Shown: one piece after another, positions 1 to 9,333 of the stretch
How positions within the stretch are numbered: the stretch's first letter is position 1
How the letters are laid out: every line of letters starts with the position of its first letter
Origin: Campylobacter sp. RM12651
GTDB lineage: Bacteria > Campylobacterota > Campylobacteria > Campylobacterales > Campylobacteraceae
Reading direction: 5' to 3'
Length of the DNA: 64,000 nucleotides
Assembly (NCBI RefSeq): GCF_022369475.1
Contig: NZ_CP059600.1
Coordinates: 1,488,001 to 1,552,000 of the forward strand
Notes under the pieces: model-generated
What the model was told of the DNA's origin: nothing
The model's input: the letters and a program-made list of their open reading frames with translations, nothing else
Database searches by the model: none
Position numbers and translations under genes: made by a program

Positions 1-501
1 TAAAATAAGTATTTTTGGCTTAATTGAAATAGCTCTTGCTATGCTTAGCCTTTGTAATTGTCCCCCACTTAGCATTGAGCATTTTTTATCTAATAAGTCT
101 TGATTTAATTCTAATAATTCTAAGCATTCTAAAGCTCTTTTTTTAATCTCGCTTTTACTAAAATTAGTAAGATTTTCTAAAGGTTCAATCAAGGCTTCAT
201 AAACGCTAAAATCAGGGTTAAAAGATGCTCTTGAATCTTGAAATACTATTTGAATTAATTTTTTATACTCTTTATTATCTTGTATTTTTACATTGTTTAA
301 AAATACATTTCCAGAATTTGCTTTGTAAATATTAGCAATGATTTTTGCTAAAGTGCTTTTGCCACTTCCACTAATTCCTAAAATACCTAAAGAATTATTC
401 TCATCTAAATTAAAGCTAACTCCATTTAAAACTTGAGTATATTTATCGCTAAATAAATTTGAGTTTTTATATGAATATGAGATATTTTCTACCTTAAGCA
501 T
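1..501 (-). CDS. nikE: Nickel ABC transporter ATPase NikE, C-terminus cut by window edge
   Basis: This is the second ATPase of the nickel importer and would hydrolyse ATP at the cytoplasmic face. The reading frame starts at an ATG (499-501) and stays open for 167 codons to the window edge, so the 3' end is missing. The Walker A loop reads GISGSGKST. A Q-loop region (IVFQDSRASFNPDFSV) is typical of oligopeptide/nickel ATPases, and the signature LSGGQLQRLSIARA lies close to the edge. The start overlaps the nikD stop by 8 nt (ATGCTTAA), which suggests translational coupling. The family is certain; nickel specificity follows from nikA in the same operon. Confidence 0.88.
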   Translation of the reverse strand, partial: MLKVENISYSYKNSNLFSDKYTQVLNGVSFNLDENNSLGILGISGSGKSTLAKIIANIYKANSGNVFLNNVKIQDNKEYKKLIQIVFQDSRASFNPDFSVYEALIEPLENLTNFSKSEIKKRALECLELLELNQDLLDKKCSMLSGGQLQRLSIARAISIKPKILIL

Positions 502-1219
502 TGCTAACTCCATATAATGATAAATGTGAATTAATTAATTCTTTTGTTATATTTGCTTGTGGGTTTTTAAATATATCAATACAAGTTGCTTCTTCAACAA
601 TCCTTGCATTATCCATAACATAAACATAATCAGCAAGTCTTGCAACCACTCCAAAATCATGAGTTATTAACAATATCCCTATTTTGCTTGATATTTCTTC
701 TAATATATCTAAAACTGCAGCTTGAGAAATCAAATCCAAATCACTCGTAGGCTCATCAGCTATTATAAATTTTGCACGAGATACTAAGGCTAAAGCTATC
801 ATAATTCTTTGAAGCATTCCGCCACTGCATTCGTGTGGATAAAGATTTAAAACGCTTTCGTTCAATTTAACTTTATTTAAAATCTCTTTTATATATTCAT
901 TATCAATTTTTAAATTCCTTGCCTTTAAAGTCTCATAAAAGCAGTTTTTGATACTAAATAAAGGATTAAAAGCTGTTCTTGGATTTTGCATAATACAAGC
1001 AATATTTTGCTTTGAATTATCATCTAAACAAATACTCCCGCTAAGCTTTAAATTATTTGCTACATATCCCATAATAGCTGTTGCTATTAGGCTTTTTCCA
1101 CTTCCACTAAGCCCTAATAAAGCCGTGATTTTTCCACTTTGTATATTCATACTAACATTATTTACTAAGGCTGTATCTTTATAAAATATATTTAAATTTT
1201 TTACTATTATTTTATCCAT
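494..1219 (-). CDS. nikD: Nickel ABC transporter ATPase NikD
   Basis: This is the first ATPase of the NikDE pair. It has Walker A GLSGSGKSL, a Q-loop (IACIMQNPRTAFNPLFS), the signature CSGGMLQRIMIA and Walker B FIIADEPTSDLD, so it should be catalytically competent. An upstream in-frame TTG (1228) would add three residues. I prefer the ATG at 1217-1219 because it overlaps the nikC stop by 8 nt (ATGGATAA), as at neighbouring junctions. About 241 aa is normal for NikD/DppD proteins. Nickel as substrate is inferred from the linked NikA. Confidence 0.9.
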   Translation of the reverse strand: MDKIIVKNLNIFYKDTALVNNVSMNIQSGKITALLGLSGSGKSLIATAIMGYVANNLKLSGSICLDDNSKQNIACIMQNPRTAFNPLFSIKNCFYETLKARNLKIDNEYIKEILNKVKLNESVLNLYPHECSGGMLQRIMIALALVSRAKFIIADEPTSDLDLISQAAVLDILEEISSKIGILLITHDFGVVARLADYVYVMDNARIVEEATCIDIFKNPQANITKELINSHLSLYGVSNA

Positions 1220-2033
1220 GACTTTCAACTTGTATTAAATTTTCAAATTTATCTCTTAAAATATCGCCTAATAAATTAAAAGCAATAATTACAATTAACA
1301 TAGCAATTCCAGGATATAAAATAAGCTCATAATGAGTTAAAATATAATCTTTTGTTTCAGCTATCATTATCCCCCATTCAGCCTGTGGTGCTTTTACCCC
1401 AAGCCCAAGCAAACTAAGACCTGAAATATGCAGCATTATATGCCCCAAATCAAGTGTGCTTAATACCAGTAGCTGCATACAAATAGGCTTTGCAAAATGC
1501 TTTTTAAAAATCTTAAAATTACTAGCTCCACAAGTTTTGCTAATTAATACATATTCAGTATTTTTTAACTTTAAAACAATGCTTCTAATAATCCTTGCAT
1601 ACCAAGCCCAGTGAGTTAAAGCAATGGCTATAATTATATTTAATAAACCAGTTCCTAAAATCCCTACGAAAAATAAAGCCAAAACAATAGTAGGAAAGCA
1701 TAAAAATATATCACAAATTCTCATTAAAAAATTATCAATTTTATTATTTGAAAATCCAGCTATAAAACCTACACTAACGCCTAAAACTATTATTATAATA
1801 ATGGTTGAAAAGGTAGCTAGAATTGAAATATAAGCACCTTCTAAAATCCTTGAGAAAATATCTCGCCCTAAATGATCAGTCCCAAAAATATGCAATAATG
1901 AATTACTAGCAAATTTATTCGCTAAATTAATCTCATTTGCACTATAAGGTGCATAATATTTACCAAATAAAGCAAGTAAGATTATAAAAGCACATAAAAA
2001 ATACACGAAATATTCATAAATTTTCTTACTCAT
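1212..2033 (-). CDS. nikC: Nickel ABC transporter permease NikC
   Basis: This inner-membrane permease belongs to the DppC/NikC family. It has an N-terminal membrane segment, then the FGTDHLGRDIFSRI motif diagnostic of the C-type subunit, then five further hydrophobic segments. The ATPase-contact EAA loop is CGASNFKIFKKHF, and a GLGVKAPQAEWGIMI block follows. The open frame extends to 2051, but the ATG at 2033 has a good Shine-Dalgarno (AAGGA) and overlaps the nikB stop by 8 nt (ATGAGTAA). It should pair with NikB to form the channel. Confidence 0.88.
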   Translation of the reverse strand: MSKKIYEYFVYFLCAFIILLALFGKYYAPYSANEINLANKFASNSLLHIFGTDHLGRDIFSRILEGAYISILATFSTIIIIIVLGVSVGFIAGFSNNKIDNFLMRICDIFLCFPTIVLALFFVGILGTGLLNIIIAIALTHWAWYARIIRSIVLKLKNTEYVLISKTCGASNFKIFKKHFAKPICMQLLVLSTLDLGHIMLHISGLSLLGLGVKAPQAEWGIMIAETKDYILTHYELILYPGIAMLIVIIAFNLLGDILRDKFENLIQVESHG

Positions 2034-2955
2034 ATCTAATCCTTGGGTCAATTATCGCATATAAAATATCAGTGATTAAATTAATTAAAATAAACACAAA
2101 ACACATCATCATACTAAAAGCTTGAATTACAGGATAATCACTATAATAAATAGCACTTACAGCATAACGACCAACTCCAGGATAAGCAAAAATATTTTCA
2201 ATCACCAAAGCCCCACCAAAAAGTTCAGCTATATGCATACCAAAAGCAGTTATTAAAGGTAGTAAAGAATTAAATAAAATATGTTTTGAATATATCTTAT
2301 ACTTTCCTACGCCACGCATTTTTGCATAAGCTATAAATCTTTCATTACAAGCTTGTAAAAAATTAATCCTAATAAATCTAGCATTAATTGCAATTGACAT
2401 AAAAGATATTGCTAATGCAGGCATTATTAAATGATTAATCCCACCTATGCCAAAAGGAGGCAATAAATTAAGCTCAACAGAAAAAAATAAAATAAATAAT
2501 AAACCAAGCCAAAAACTAGGAGTGCTAACACCTAAAAATGAAAAAATCCTTACAAAATAATCAAAAAAATGATTTTTATAAATTGCAGAAAACACCCCAA
2601 AAGGAATAGAGATTACAAACGTTATAAGCAAGGCAAATGATGTTAGCTTTAAAGTATTTCCTAAGTATTCAAACAAATCAGGTGCGATTTTACGATTAGT
2701 AAAATATGATGTCCCAAAATCTAATTGCAAGGCGTTTTTTATCCAAACTATATATTGAGTAATTATTGGCTCATTTAAGCCTAACATAATTCTTGTATGC
2801 TCTATCGCTTCATTAGTCGGTGCTATCCCACTAACTTGCAAATAATTCATAACTGCATCAGTTCCATTCAGCCTAATTAATAAAAAAATAAAAATTGATG
2901 CTAAAAACAAGCAAATAATGGCATATAAAGTTCTTTTTAATATGAATTTTTTCAT
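2026..2955 (-). CDS. nikB: Nickel ABC transporter permease NikB
   Basis: This inner-membrane permease belongs to the DppB/NikB family (309 aa). The N-terminus has a single membrane helix and the periplasmic block LGLNEPIITQYIVWIKNALQLDFGTSYF, characteristic of B-type subunits. Further membrane segments follow, with an EAA-like loop (MRGVGKYKIYSKHI) and the conserved FGGALVIENIFAYPGVGRYAVSAI block. It begins 1 nt after the nikA stop and overlaps nikC, so all five genes should be co-transcribed. It forms the channel with NikC. Confidence 0.9.
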   Translation of the reverse strand: MKKFILKRTLYAIICLFLASIFIFLLIRLNGTDAVMNYLQVSGIAPTNEAIEHTRIMLGLNEPIITQYIVWIKNALQLDFGTSYFTNRKIAPDLFEYLGNTLKLTSFALLITFVISIPFGVFSAIYKNHFFDYFVRIFSFLGVSTPSFWLGLLFILFFSVELNLLPPFGIGGINHLIMPALAISFMSIAINARFIRINFLQACNERFIAYAKMRGVGKYKIYSKHILFNSLLPLITAFGMHIAELFGGALVIENIFAYPGVGRYAVSAIYYSDYPVIQAFSMMMCFVFILINLITDILYAIIDPRIRYE

Positions 2956-2956
2956 A

Positions 2957-4492
2957 CTACTCCTTAATTTCTATATCATCAAAAGGAATTTCATATTTTA
3001 AAATACTCGTTTTAACTCCTTTTAATTTAGGACTTGCAACGCATATATTTGTATGATATACAATAGGAATATATACCGCTTCATCGTGTAAGATTGTAAG
3101 TATTTCTTTAGCTAGTTTAGATTTTTCATCTTTATTCATTGTTTTAGATAATTTTTCTATATTTTCATCAATTAGTGGTTTTTGCTTTAATCCAATTTGA
3201 GCCATATAATCAGCGTGAGCTGGTGCAACCATAGAAGCCATAAAAATTTCAGGCTCATAAGGAGCTCCCCAAGTAGCATTAAAGATTAATTCAAATTCCC
3301 CATTTCTATGTCTTTTATAAAATATAGTGCTTTCATTAGCTTGTAAGATTAGATTAATTCCTATTTCTTTTAAATTCGCTTGTAATACTTCTGATATAGC
3401 CTTTTGCTCTGCGTTAATGCCTATATAAGAAATCACTATATCTAATCTTTTGCCATCTTTTTCTAAAAAGCCATTTTTAAATTCCCAACCATTATCAAGT
3501 AATAATTGCTTAGCTTTTTTAGGATTATATTCGTATGCACTTCTATCAATTTTGCCATTTGGCACATTATCATCATAGAAAAAATCAGCCTTTGGTCTTG
3601 TCCCATAGAAAACATATTTGCTAATTTCATCTTTATTAATAGCCATATTAATAGCCTTTCTTACATTAATATCATTTGTTGGATATTTTGCTGTATTTTG
3701 CGCTATTAAAATAGTGCTAAGTGGCTTTGAGATTAGCGTTTGATAATCGCTTTTTTGCAAGTTTATAAAATCTTCTAAGCTAATTTCTCCATCAGTATAA
3801 ATATAATCAATTTCTTTTGTTTTTAGAGCTATTACTTTTGAGCTTGGATCAGGAATTATTTTACATACTATGCTATCAATTTTAGCTTTTTCGCCCCAAT
3901 AATTTTCGTTTTTAACAAACTTATCATAAACGCCTAATTTAGTATCAACGAATTTCCATTTACCTGTGCCAATTGGTGCTTTTATACCATCTTTTGTATT
4001 ATTGTCAATCATAGCACTTGGAGCTATAAATCTAAAAGGACGAATAAGACTAAGTTCTCTTAAAGTAGGTTCATAAATATGTTTTAAATGTAGCTTTACT
4101 TCATAATCATTAACCACTTCAAGATAATCAAAAGCTCTTACAAGTGCAAAAGAAATATGCCTTTGTTTATTAGCAAAAATTGCATCAAAATTAAGCTTTA
4201 CTGCATTTGCATTAAAGTCTTCTCCATTAGAAAACTTAACTCCTTTTCTAAGATAAAAAGTATATACCAAACCATCTTCGCTAATCTCCCATGAAGTTGC
4301 TAGGCTAGGTATTATTTGATTATCTTGCGAGTATGAGACAAATCCTTCATAAACCATATTTTGAGCAAACATTTCATTTGGAGAATACAAATGTGGATTT
4401 AGTTCTCCTACATTTTTAGAAGTAGCTACTTTTAGCTCACTTGAATTTAAAAAACTAATTAATAAAATAAATACAAAAAATAATTTTTTCAT
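2957..4492 (-). CDS. nikA: Periplasmic nickel-binding protein NikA (NikZ type)
   Basis: This solute-binding protein captures nickel in the periplasm, probably as a chelate, and delivers it to NikBC. A signal peptide covers about residues 1-18. The mature part is strikingly like E. coli NikA: matching blocks include NVGELNPHLYSPNEMFAQ, RPFRFIAPSAM, IKAPIGTGKWKF, NENYWGEKAKI and TWGAPYEPEIFMASM. His426 in VAPAHAD aligns with the metal-contacting His416 of E. coli NikA, and Trp408 with its Trp398. Length (511 aa) is normal. It lies 9 nt downstream of the CDF gene. Nickel in these organisms feeds hydrogenase and, in some species, urease; neither is in the window. Confidence 0.92.
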   Translation of the reverse strand: MKKLFFVFILLISFLNSSELKVATSKNVGELNPHLYSPNEMFAQNMVYEGFVSYSQDNQIIPSLATSWEISEDGLVYTFYLRKGVKFSNGEDFNANAVKLNFDAIFANKQRHISFALVRAFDYLEVVNDYEVKLHLKHIYEPTLRELSLIRPFRFIAPSAMIDNNTKDGIKAPIGTGKWKFVDTKLGVYDKFVKNENYWGEKAKIDSIVCKIIPDPSSKVIALKTKEIDYIYTDGEISLEDFINLQKSDYQTLISKPLSTILIAQNTAKYPTNDINVRKAINMAINKDEISKYVFYGTRPKADFFYDDNVPNGKIDRSAYEYNPKKAKQLLLDNGWEFKNGFLEKDGKRLDIVISYIGINAEQKAISEVLQANLKEIGINLILQANESTIFYKRHRNGEFELIFNATWGAPYEPEIFMASMVAPAHADYMAQIGLKQKPLIDENIEKLSKTMNKDEKSKLAKEILTILHDEAVYIPIVYHTNICVASPKLKGVKTSILKYEIPFDDIEIKE

Positions 4493-4501
4493 TTTAATCC
4501 T

Positions 4502-5494
4502 TTATATTGTTTCTGGCTGAATAGTAATATGATGTATATTAAACTCATTCTTAAGTAAAGCATTAAGCTTTTGTAAAACACTTTTAAACTCATTTAAATC
4601 ATCTAAGATTATATGAGCTGTTAGTATATGATAATCTTGAGATATTGAATGAATGTGTATATCGTGAATATCTTTTATATTTAAATCTTGCTTTAATATA
4701 AATTCTTTTACTTCACTAATCTCAATAAATGAGCTCTCAAGTAAAATATCTAAGCTTTGTTTAAATAATGATATAGACCACTTAGCAATTACTAAAGCTA
4801 TTATTAAAGCTAGTATTGAATCAATAAAATAAAAATCAGTGTAATAAACAATAATCCCACCAATAATAATTGCAACAGAACTAAGTAAATCACTTAGCAT
4901 ATGAATTAGACTTGATTTAATATTTAAATTACTTGTATCAGCTTTCATTAATAATAAAGCACTAATTATATTTGCTACAAGTCCAAAGCAAGATACTATA
5001 AGCATAGTCTTTATATCTATTTTACTTGGGTTTAATAGTTTTTCAATAGCTTCATAGATAATAAATATAGTAAATATAGCTATCATAATAGCATTTATAA
5101 AAGCAGCTATTATTTCACTTCTATAATATCCATAAGTTTTTTTACTATCTTGTTTATTAATAAATATTAGTGCAATAAAACTTATTATCAATGCAAAAGC
5201 GTGTGTTATCATATGAAGTGCATCACTAATTAATGCTAAAGAATTAGCCAAATACCCATAAATTAATTCAGCAAACATTACTACAAAAGTTACTATAAAG
5301 CTTAATAATAATGCTTTTTTATTCTTAGTAAAATCATAAGAATGAGTATGAGAATGGTCGTGATGTTCTTGTGAGTGATTAGAATTATGGTGTGAATGAT
5401 TATGGGAGTGGTTATGGTGTGAGTGATTGCAAGAATGATTGTTTGAATGTTGTTTTATTGGTTTATGAATTAAATCTTGATAGGTGCAAGTCAT
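4502..5494 (-). CDS. Cation diffusion facilitator with His-rich N-terminus, first gene of the nik operon
   Basis: This is a CDF-family metal/proton antiporter (ZitB/CzcD-like, 330 aa) that should export divalent metal from the cytoplasm. Residues 1-55 hold 17 histidines in HSH/HNH-type clusters. Six hydrophobic segments and a C-terminal cytoplasmic domain follow. The transmembrane metal site reads H94-x3-H98 in TM2 and H198-x3-D202 in TM5. Zinc CDFs normally have HxxxD in both, so the TM2 Asp is replaced by His. The gene lies 9 nt before nikA, so exporter and importer are probably on one transcript, which suggests Ni or Co rather than Zn as substrate. That last point is inference. Confidence 0.88.
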   Translation of the reverse strand: MTCTYQDLIHKPIKQHSNNHSCNHSHHNHSHNHSHHNSNHSQEHHDHSHTHSYDFTKNKKALLLSFIVTFVVMFAELIYGYLANSLALISDALHMITHAFALIISFIALIFINKQDSKKTYGYYRSEIIAAFINAIMIAIFTIFIIYEAIEKLLNPSKIDIKTMLIVSCFGLVANIISALLLMKADTSNLNIKSSLIHMLSDLLSSVAIIIGGIIVYYTDFYFIDSILALIIALVIAKWSISLFKQSLDILLESSFIEISEVKEFILKQDLNIKDIHDIHIHSISQDYHILTAHIILDDLNEFKSVLQKLNALLKNEFNIHHITIQPETI

Positions 5495-5609
5495 TGTTTT
5501 TCCTTTAAATTTAGTTTAAACAAATAAATAACAAATGTAACATTTATTTCTTAATTTAAAATAAACTTAAAAAATATATTTGAATTAAAATTAAAATATT
5601 TTATAATTT

Positions 5610-5629
5610 TAGGAGCTAAAAAGCTCCTA
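5610..5629 (-). terminator. Hairpin after aldA
   Basis: A perfect 8-bp stem (TAGGAGCT/AGCTCCTA) with an AAAA loop lies 4 nt beyond the aldA stop. On the minus strand the following bases are not a strong U tract, so it may be a weak terminator or an mRNA 3'-end stabiliser upstream of the nik operon promoter region. Confidence 0.5.
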
Positions 5630-5632
5630 TTT

Positions 5633-7075
5633 TTAGCCGTTGAATTTAGTATTGTAATCAAGATAAACAACATGAGTTGCAAGGTATTCATAAAGTCCGT
5701 GCTTACCATCAGCACCACCTATGCCACTCTTTCTAAATCCTGCGTGAAAGCCTTGCATAGCTTCAAAATTCTCACGATTGATATAAGTTTCGCCAAATTT
5801 AATCTCACGGCAAGCTCTCATAGCTGTGTTTAGATTTTCTGTATAAATACTACTTGTAAGCCCATATTCACAATCATTTGCCATATCAATTGCTTCATCT
5901 AGTGTATCAAAACTTGTAACTGGTAAAATTGGTGCAAAGATTTCTTTTTGCATAATATCACTCTTATGGTCTGCATTGCTAAGTAGTGTAGCTGGGTAGA
6001 AATATCCACTAGTATCAGTTATCTTGCCACCAACTTCTAATTTTGCACCTTGCTCAAGTGCGCGTTTTAGCATTGCATCAGCATTTTTAACACCAGCTTC
6101 ATTTACAAGTGGCCCCATATCAAAATTACCTTTTGCAGTATTTCCGAATGTAATTTTGCTAAACTCATCAGCCATTTTATTAATAAACTCATCATATCTT
6201 GATTTATGCACATAAACACGCTCAGCACAATTGCAAACTTGCCCGTTATTACAAATTCTACTTGCTTTAATTGCAGGAATTACTAAATCCATATTTGCAT
6301 CTTTACATACTATTGCAGGTGCTTTTCCACCAAGCTCAAGATTTACTTTTATAACATTTTTTGCAGCTGCTTGCATAACTCTAACTCCAGCTTCTACGCT
6401 ACCTGTTACACTTACCATTCCAATAAGTGGGTTTGAGCTTAGCTCATCTCCAACCTCACTTCCTTTTCCGCTAACAAGTGAGAAAACTCCCTTAGGAACT
6501 CCAGCTTCGTGAGCTAATTTTGCAAATTCAAATGCGTTGTTTGGAGTTTCGCTACTTGGCTTAATTACTATTGTATTTCCTGTTACAAACGCAGGTGCAA
6601 GTTTTCTAACTATTAAGAAAAACGGGAAATTCCAAGGTAAAATTCCTGTCGTAACACCAATTGCAGTTCTAAATAAAAATATATTTTCATTTGCCCTATC
6701 ACTTTGAATAATTTCGCCTTCATAAGTTCTTGCAAATCCTGCCATATAATCTAAATAATCAGCCGCAAAATCAATCTCAACTTCAGCTAAACCTCTAACC
6801 TTGCCTTGCTCTTCTTGTAAAATATCAGCTAGTTTTACTCTATCTCTACGAATTAATTGTGCGATTTTTTTAAGATATGCCGCACGCTCAATAGCTGGAA
6901 GTGCTTCCCAGTTTTTACCCGCTCTTTTTGCAGCTTCAAGCGCTCTTTTAGCATCATCTCTTGTGCCTAGTGGATATTCACTAACTTGCTCTTTTGTAGC
7001 AGGATTATAAACAGGTGCCATTTCTCTTTTTTCAGTAACAAACTCACCATCAATATACATTTGATAACTCTTCAT
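5633..7075 (-). CDS. aldA: Lactaldehyde/glycolaldehyde dehydrogenase AldA
   Basis: This NAD-dependent aldehyde dehydrogenase (480 aa) oxidises small hydroxyaldehydes such as L-lactaldehyde or glycolaldehyde to the acid. The sequence follows E. coli AldA almost block for block: YEGEIIQSDR, AIGVTTGILPWNFPFFL, AAKNVIKVNLELGGKAPAIV, GETYINRENFEAMQGFHAG and KSGIGGADGKHGLYEY. The catalytic Cys is in GQVCNCAERVYV (Cys281) and the general base Glu is in LELGGK (Glu247). It stands alone: a terminator separates it from betT upstream. In C. jejuni a related gene is linked to fucose use, but no fucose genes are seen here. Confidence 0.9.
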   Translation of the reverse strand: MKSYQMYIDGEFVTEKREMAPVYNPATKEQVSEYPLGTRDDAKRALEAAKRAGKNWEALPAIERAAYLKKIAQLIRRDRVKLADILQEEQGKVRGLAEVEIDFAADYLDYMAGFARTYEGEIIQSDRANENIFLFRTAIGVTTGILPWNFPFFLIVRKLAPAFVTGNTIVIKPSSETPNNAFEFAKLAHEAGVPKGVFSLVSGKGSEVGDELSSNPLIGMVSVTGSVEAGVRVMQAAAKNVIKVNLELGGKAPAIVCKDANMDLVIPAIKASRICNNGQVCNCAERVYVHKSRYDEFINKMADEFSKITFGNTAKGNFDMGPLVNEAGVKNADAMLKRALEQGAKLEVGGKITDTSGYFYPATLLSNADHKSDIMQKEIFAPILPVTSFDTLDEAIDMANDCEYGLTSSIYTENLNTAMRACREIKFGETYINRENFEAMQGFHAGFRKSGIGGADGKHGLYEYLATHVVYLDYNTKFNG

Positions 7076-7205
7076 AACTTCTCCTTTTTTAAATGATTTT
7101 GAAATATCTTATCAAGGAATATTAATTATTTTTGTATATTCAAAAAAAATTATAATTTTTTTACGAGAATGTGAAAAAAAGTAACACTTTAGTATTTTTA
7201 AAAAA

Positions 7206-7233
7206 AGAATTTGAAATAAGTATTTCAAATTCT
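7206..7233 (-). terminator. Rho-independent terminator after betT
   Basis: A perfect 12-bp inverted repeat (AGAATTTGAAAT/ATTTCAAATTCT) with an AAGT loop starts 7 nt beyond the betT stop. On the minus strand it is followed by a TTTTTT run. It should isolate betT from aldA. Confidence 0.8.
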
Positions 7234-7240
7234 GTAAAAG

Positions 7241-9190
7241 TTATTTTCTATAACCCATTGTAAATATTTCATTTGAGCTATCATCTAAAAGATTTAAATA
7301 CCTTTCGTAATGCTTTAAAATATCTACTATTATTTCTTTTTCATTTAAATATTTTATATCATAACCTAGTCTATCATCGCCAAAAAATGTTATAGGTCTA
7401 TATTCAAATTCCTTTGATAAATTAGGCAAATTCTCATCATCTAATAAGGTTTTATTTACTTCGTGTTTTTCTATTTTTACCCCGTAAATAAAATCTTTTG
7501 ATAAGTCTTTTTTAATCACTAAACTAATTTTATTTTTTTCTTCTTTTATTAGTGCTTTTAATCCACGCTCACTTAATTTATTGCAAATCTTTTGCATAGC
7601 AGGTTTTACAAGCTCGTTTAAAAACTCTTGCATATCTTTTATTTGAGATTGTTTTAAGATTAAATCAAGCCTTTGCTCCCAAAAATCCCCACTCCAATAA
7701 ACACTAGCCTTACTAACTCTTGTATTAAAATATCTACTATCAACTATTAAGCCTTTAAGTAGTGATGCACACATAATTACAAGCATTAAAGCAAACGGAA
7801 GTGCGACTATCATAGTAACGCTTAAAATAGTATCAAGACCACCAGAATACGATAAAGATATTGCAATAGCAATTAAACTAATGCCCCATAAAATACTTTG
7901 CCATTTATAAGGTTTTTCTTTACCACCACTTGCTAAAGAATTTAAAACAAATATCCCACTATCAGCGGAAGTTATAAAAAATAAAACTAAAACTACTAGA
8001 GCTAAAATAGTGCTAATTTGTGAAAATGGTAAAAGATTTAAAAACTCAAATAATAATTTTTCAGAACTTTGAGAAAAATTACTTAAAATTTCATTATATT
8101 TTAAAGCAGAATTTCCAAATACACTAAACCATAAAACATTAAAAGAAGTAGGAACAATCAAAACTCCAAATATAAATTCTCTAATAGTTCTACCACGAGA
8201 AATCTTTGCTATAAAAAAGCCAACAAAAGGCGCCCAACTAAGCCACCAAGCCCAATAAAAAATAGTCCAAGAATTAAACCAGCTAATATAATCTTTATTA
8301 TATGTATAGGTTTTAAAACTAAACTCAACTATATTTGAAAAATACAGCCCTAAATTAGAACTAAAATCAGATAATAGCTCAACCAAATCACCACTAACTA
8401 ATACAAAAATCATTAGTAAAAATGCTAAAAGCAAATTAATCTCGCTTAATATTTTAAGCCCTTTATTAACTCCACTAATAGCTGAAATAGTAGATAAACT
8501 AACAACTATTAATATAATAATTGCTTGTTCGCTAAATGAAATATCACTAAGCCAAGCAATATTAACAAGTCCTGCATTTAAAGAACTTGCAGAATATCCA
8601 AGTGTTGTGCTAATTCCAAAAACGGTTACAATTAATGCCAAAATATCAATAACATTGCCCCAAAATCCATAAATTTTATCTTTTAAAAAAGGATAAAAAG
8701 CACTTCTTAAAGTTAAAGGCATTTTATAACGAAAACCAAAATAAGCCATAGCTAAAGCACAAACCCCATAAATAGCCCAAGGATGAATTCCCCAGTGAAA
8801 TAGAGTATGAATTAAAGCTTCTTTATCATCTATATTTAATGATTTTTTATGGATTATAGGCTCAGCCACACCAAAATACATAAGCCCAACACCCATTCCA
8901 GTAGCAAACAACATAGAAAGCCACGAAAAAAAACTAAAACTAGGCTCATCATCATCTTTACCTAATTTTATATCTCCAAATTTAGATAAAGCTAATAAGA
9001 CCATAAATCCTACAAAAAAACTAACACTAAGTATAAAAAACCAAGAAAAATTAGTAAAAACTGAAGTTTTAATATTATTTAAAATACTACTTGTAAATTC
9101 TGGTAAAAATATACTTAGTAAAACTAAAATTACAATAAATACTATGCTTGGAACAAACACAGCGGGTAAAAAACTCGTTTTTATCTTCAT
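7241..9190 (-). CDS. betT: BCCT-family choline/glycine betaine transporter, BetT type
   Basis: This inner-membrane transporter takes up choline, betaine or carnitine for osmoprotection (649 aa). The family signature is clear: GMGVGLMYFGVAEP, FHWGIHPWAIYG, and the Trp-rich WAWWLSWAPFVGFFIAKISRGRTIREF of TM8. About 12 membrane segments are predicted to residue ~490, then a ~150-residue cytoplasmic tail. That tail resembles E. coli BetT (IIVDILKHYERYLNL), where it senses osmotic stress. The GMGVG motif resembles Na+-coupled BCCT members more than the GIGID of H+-coupled BetT, so the coupling ion is uncertain. A good Shine-Dalgarno (AAGGAG) precedes the ATG. Confidence 0.87.
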   Translation of the reverse strand: MKIKTSFLPAVFVPSIVFIVILVLLSIFLPEFTSSILNNIKTSVFTNFSWFFILSVSFFVGFMVLLALSKFGDIKLGKDDDEPSFSFFSWLSMLFATGMGVGLMYFGVAEPIIHKKSLNIDDKEALIHTLFHWGIHPWAIYGVCALAMAYFGFRYKMPLTLRSAFYPFLKDKIYGFWGNVIDILALIVTVFGISTTLGYSASSLNAGLVNIAWLSDISFSEQAIIILIVVSLSTISAISGVNKGLKILSEINLLLAFLLMIFVLVSGDLVELLSDFSSNLGLYFSNIVEFSFKTYTYNKDYISWFNSWTIFYWAWWLSWAPFVGFFIAKISRGRTIREFIFGVLIVPTSFNVLWFSVFGNSALKYNEILSNFSQSSEKLLFEFLNLLPFSQISTILALVVLVLFFITSADSGIFVLNSLASGGKEKPYKWQSILWGISLIAIAISLSYSGGLDTILSVTMIVALPFALMLVIMCASLLKGLIVDSRYFNTRVSKASVYWSGDFWEQRLDLILKQSQIKDMQEFLNELVKPAMQKICNKLSERGLKALIKEEKNKISLVIKKDLSKDFIYGVKIEKHEVNKTLLDDENLPNLSKEFEYRPITFFGDDRLGYDIKYLNEKEIIVDILKHYERYLNLLDDSSNEIFTMGYRK

Positions 9191-9333
9191 ATTTTCTCCT
9201 TGCGTTTTCAGTCTAACAAGGCTTAGTTAATGAGATTTGCAAGATTTAGATGATAATTACATAATTTGTCTATATAAAAGAAAAATTAGCCATTAACCTA
9301 AAAAATTTTTTATATCAATTTCTTCAAAAAAAA

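Noticed and set aside
5633-9190. betT-betB osmoprotectant operon (aldehyde dehydrogenase as betaine aldehyde dehydrogenase)
   Set aside because: The dehydrogenase matches AldA blocks rather than BetB, and a strong terminator separates the genes.
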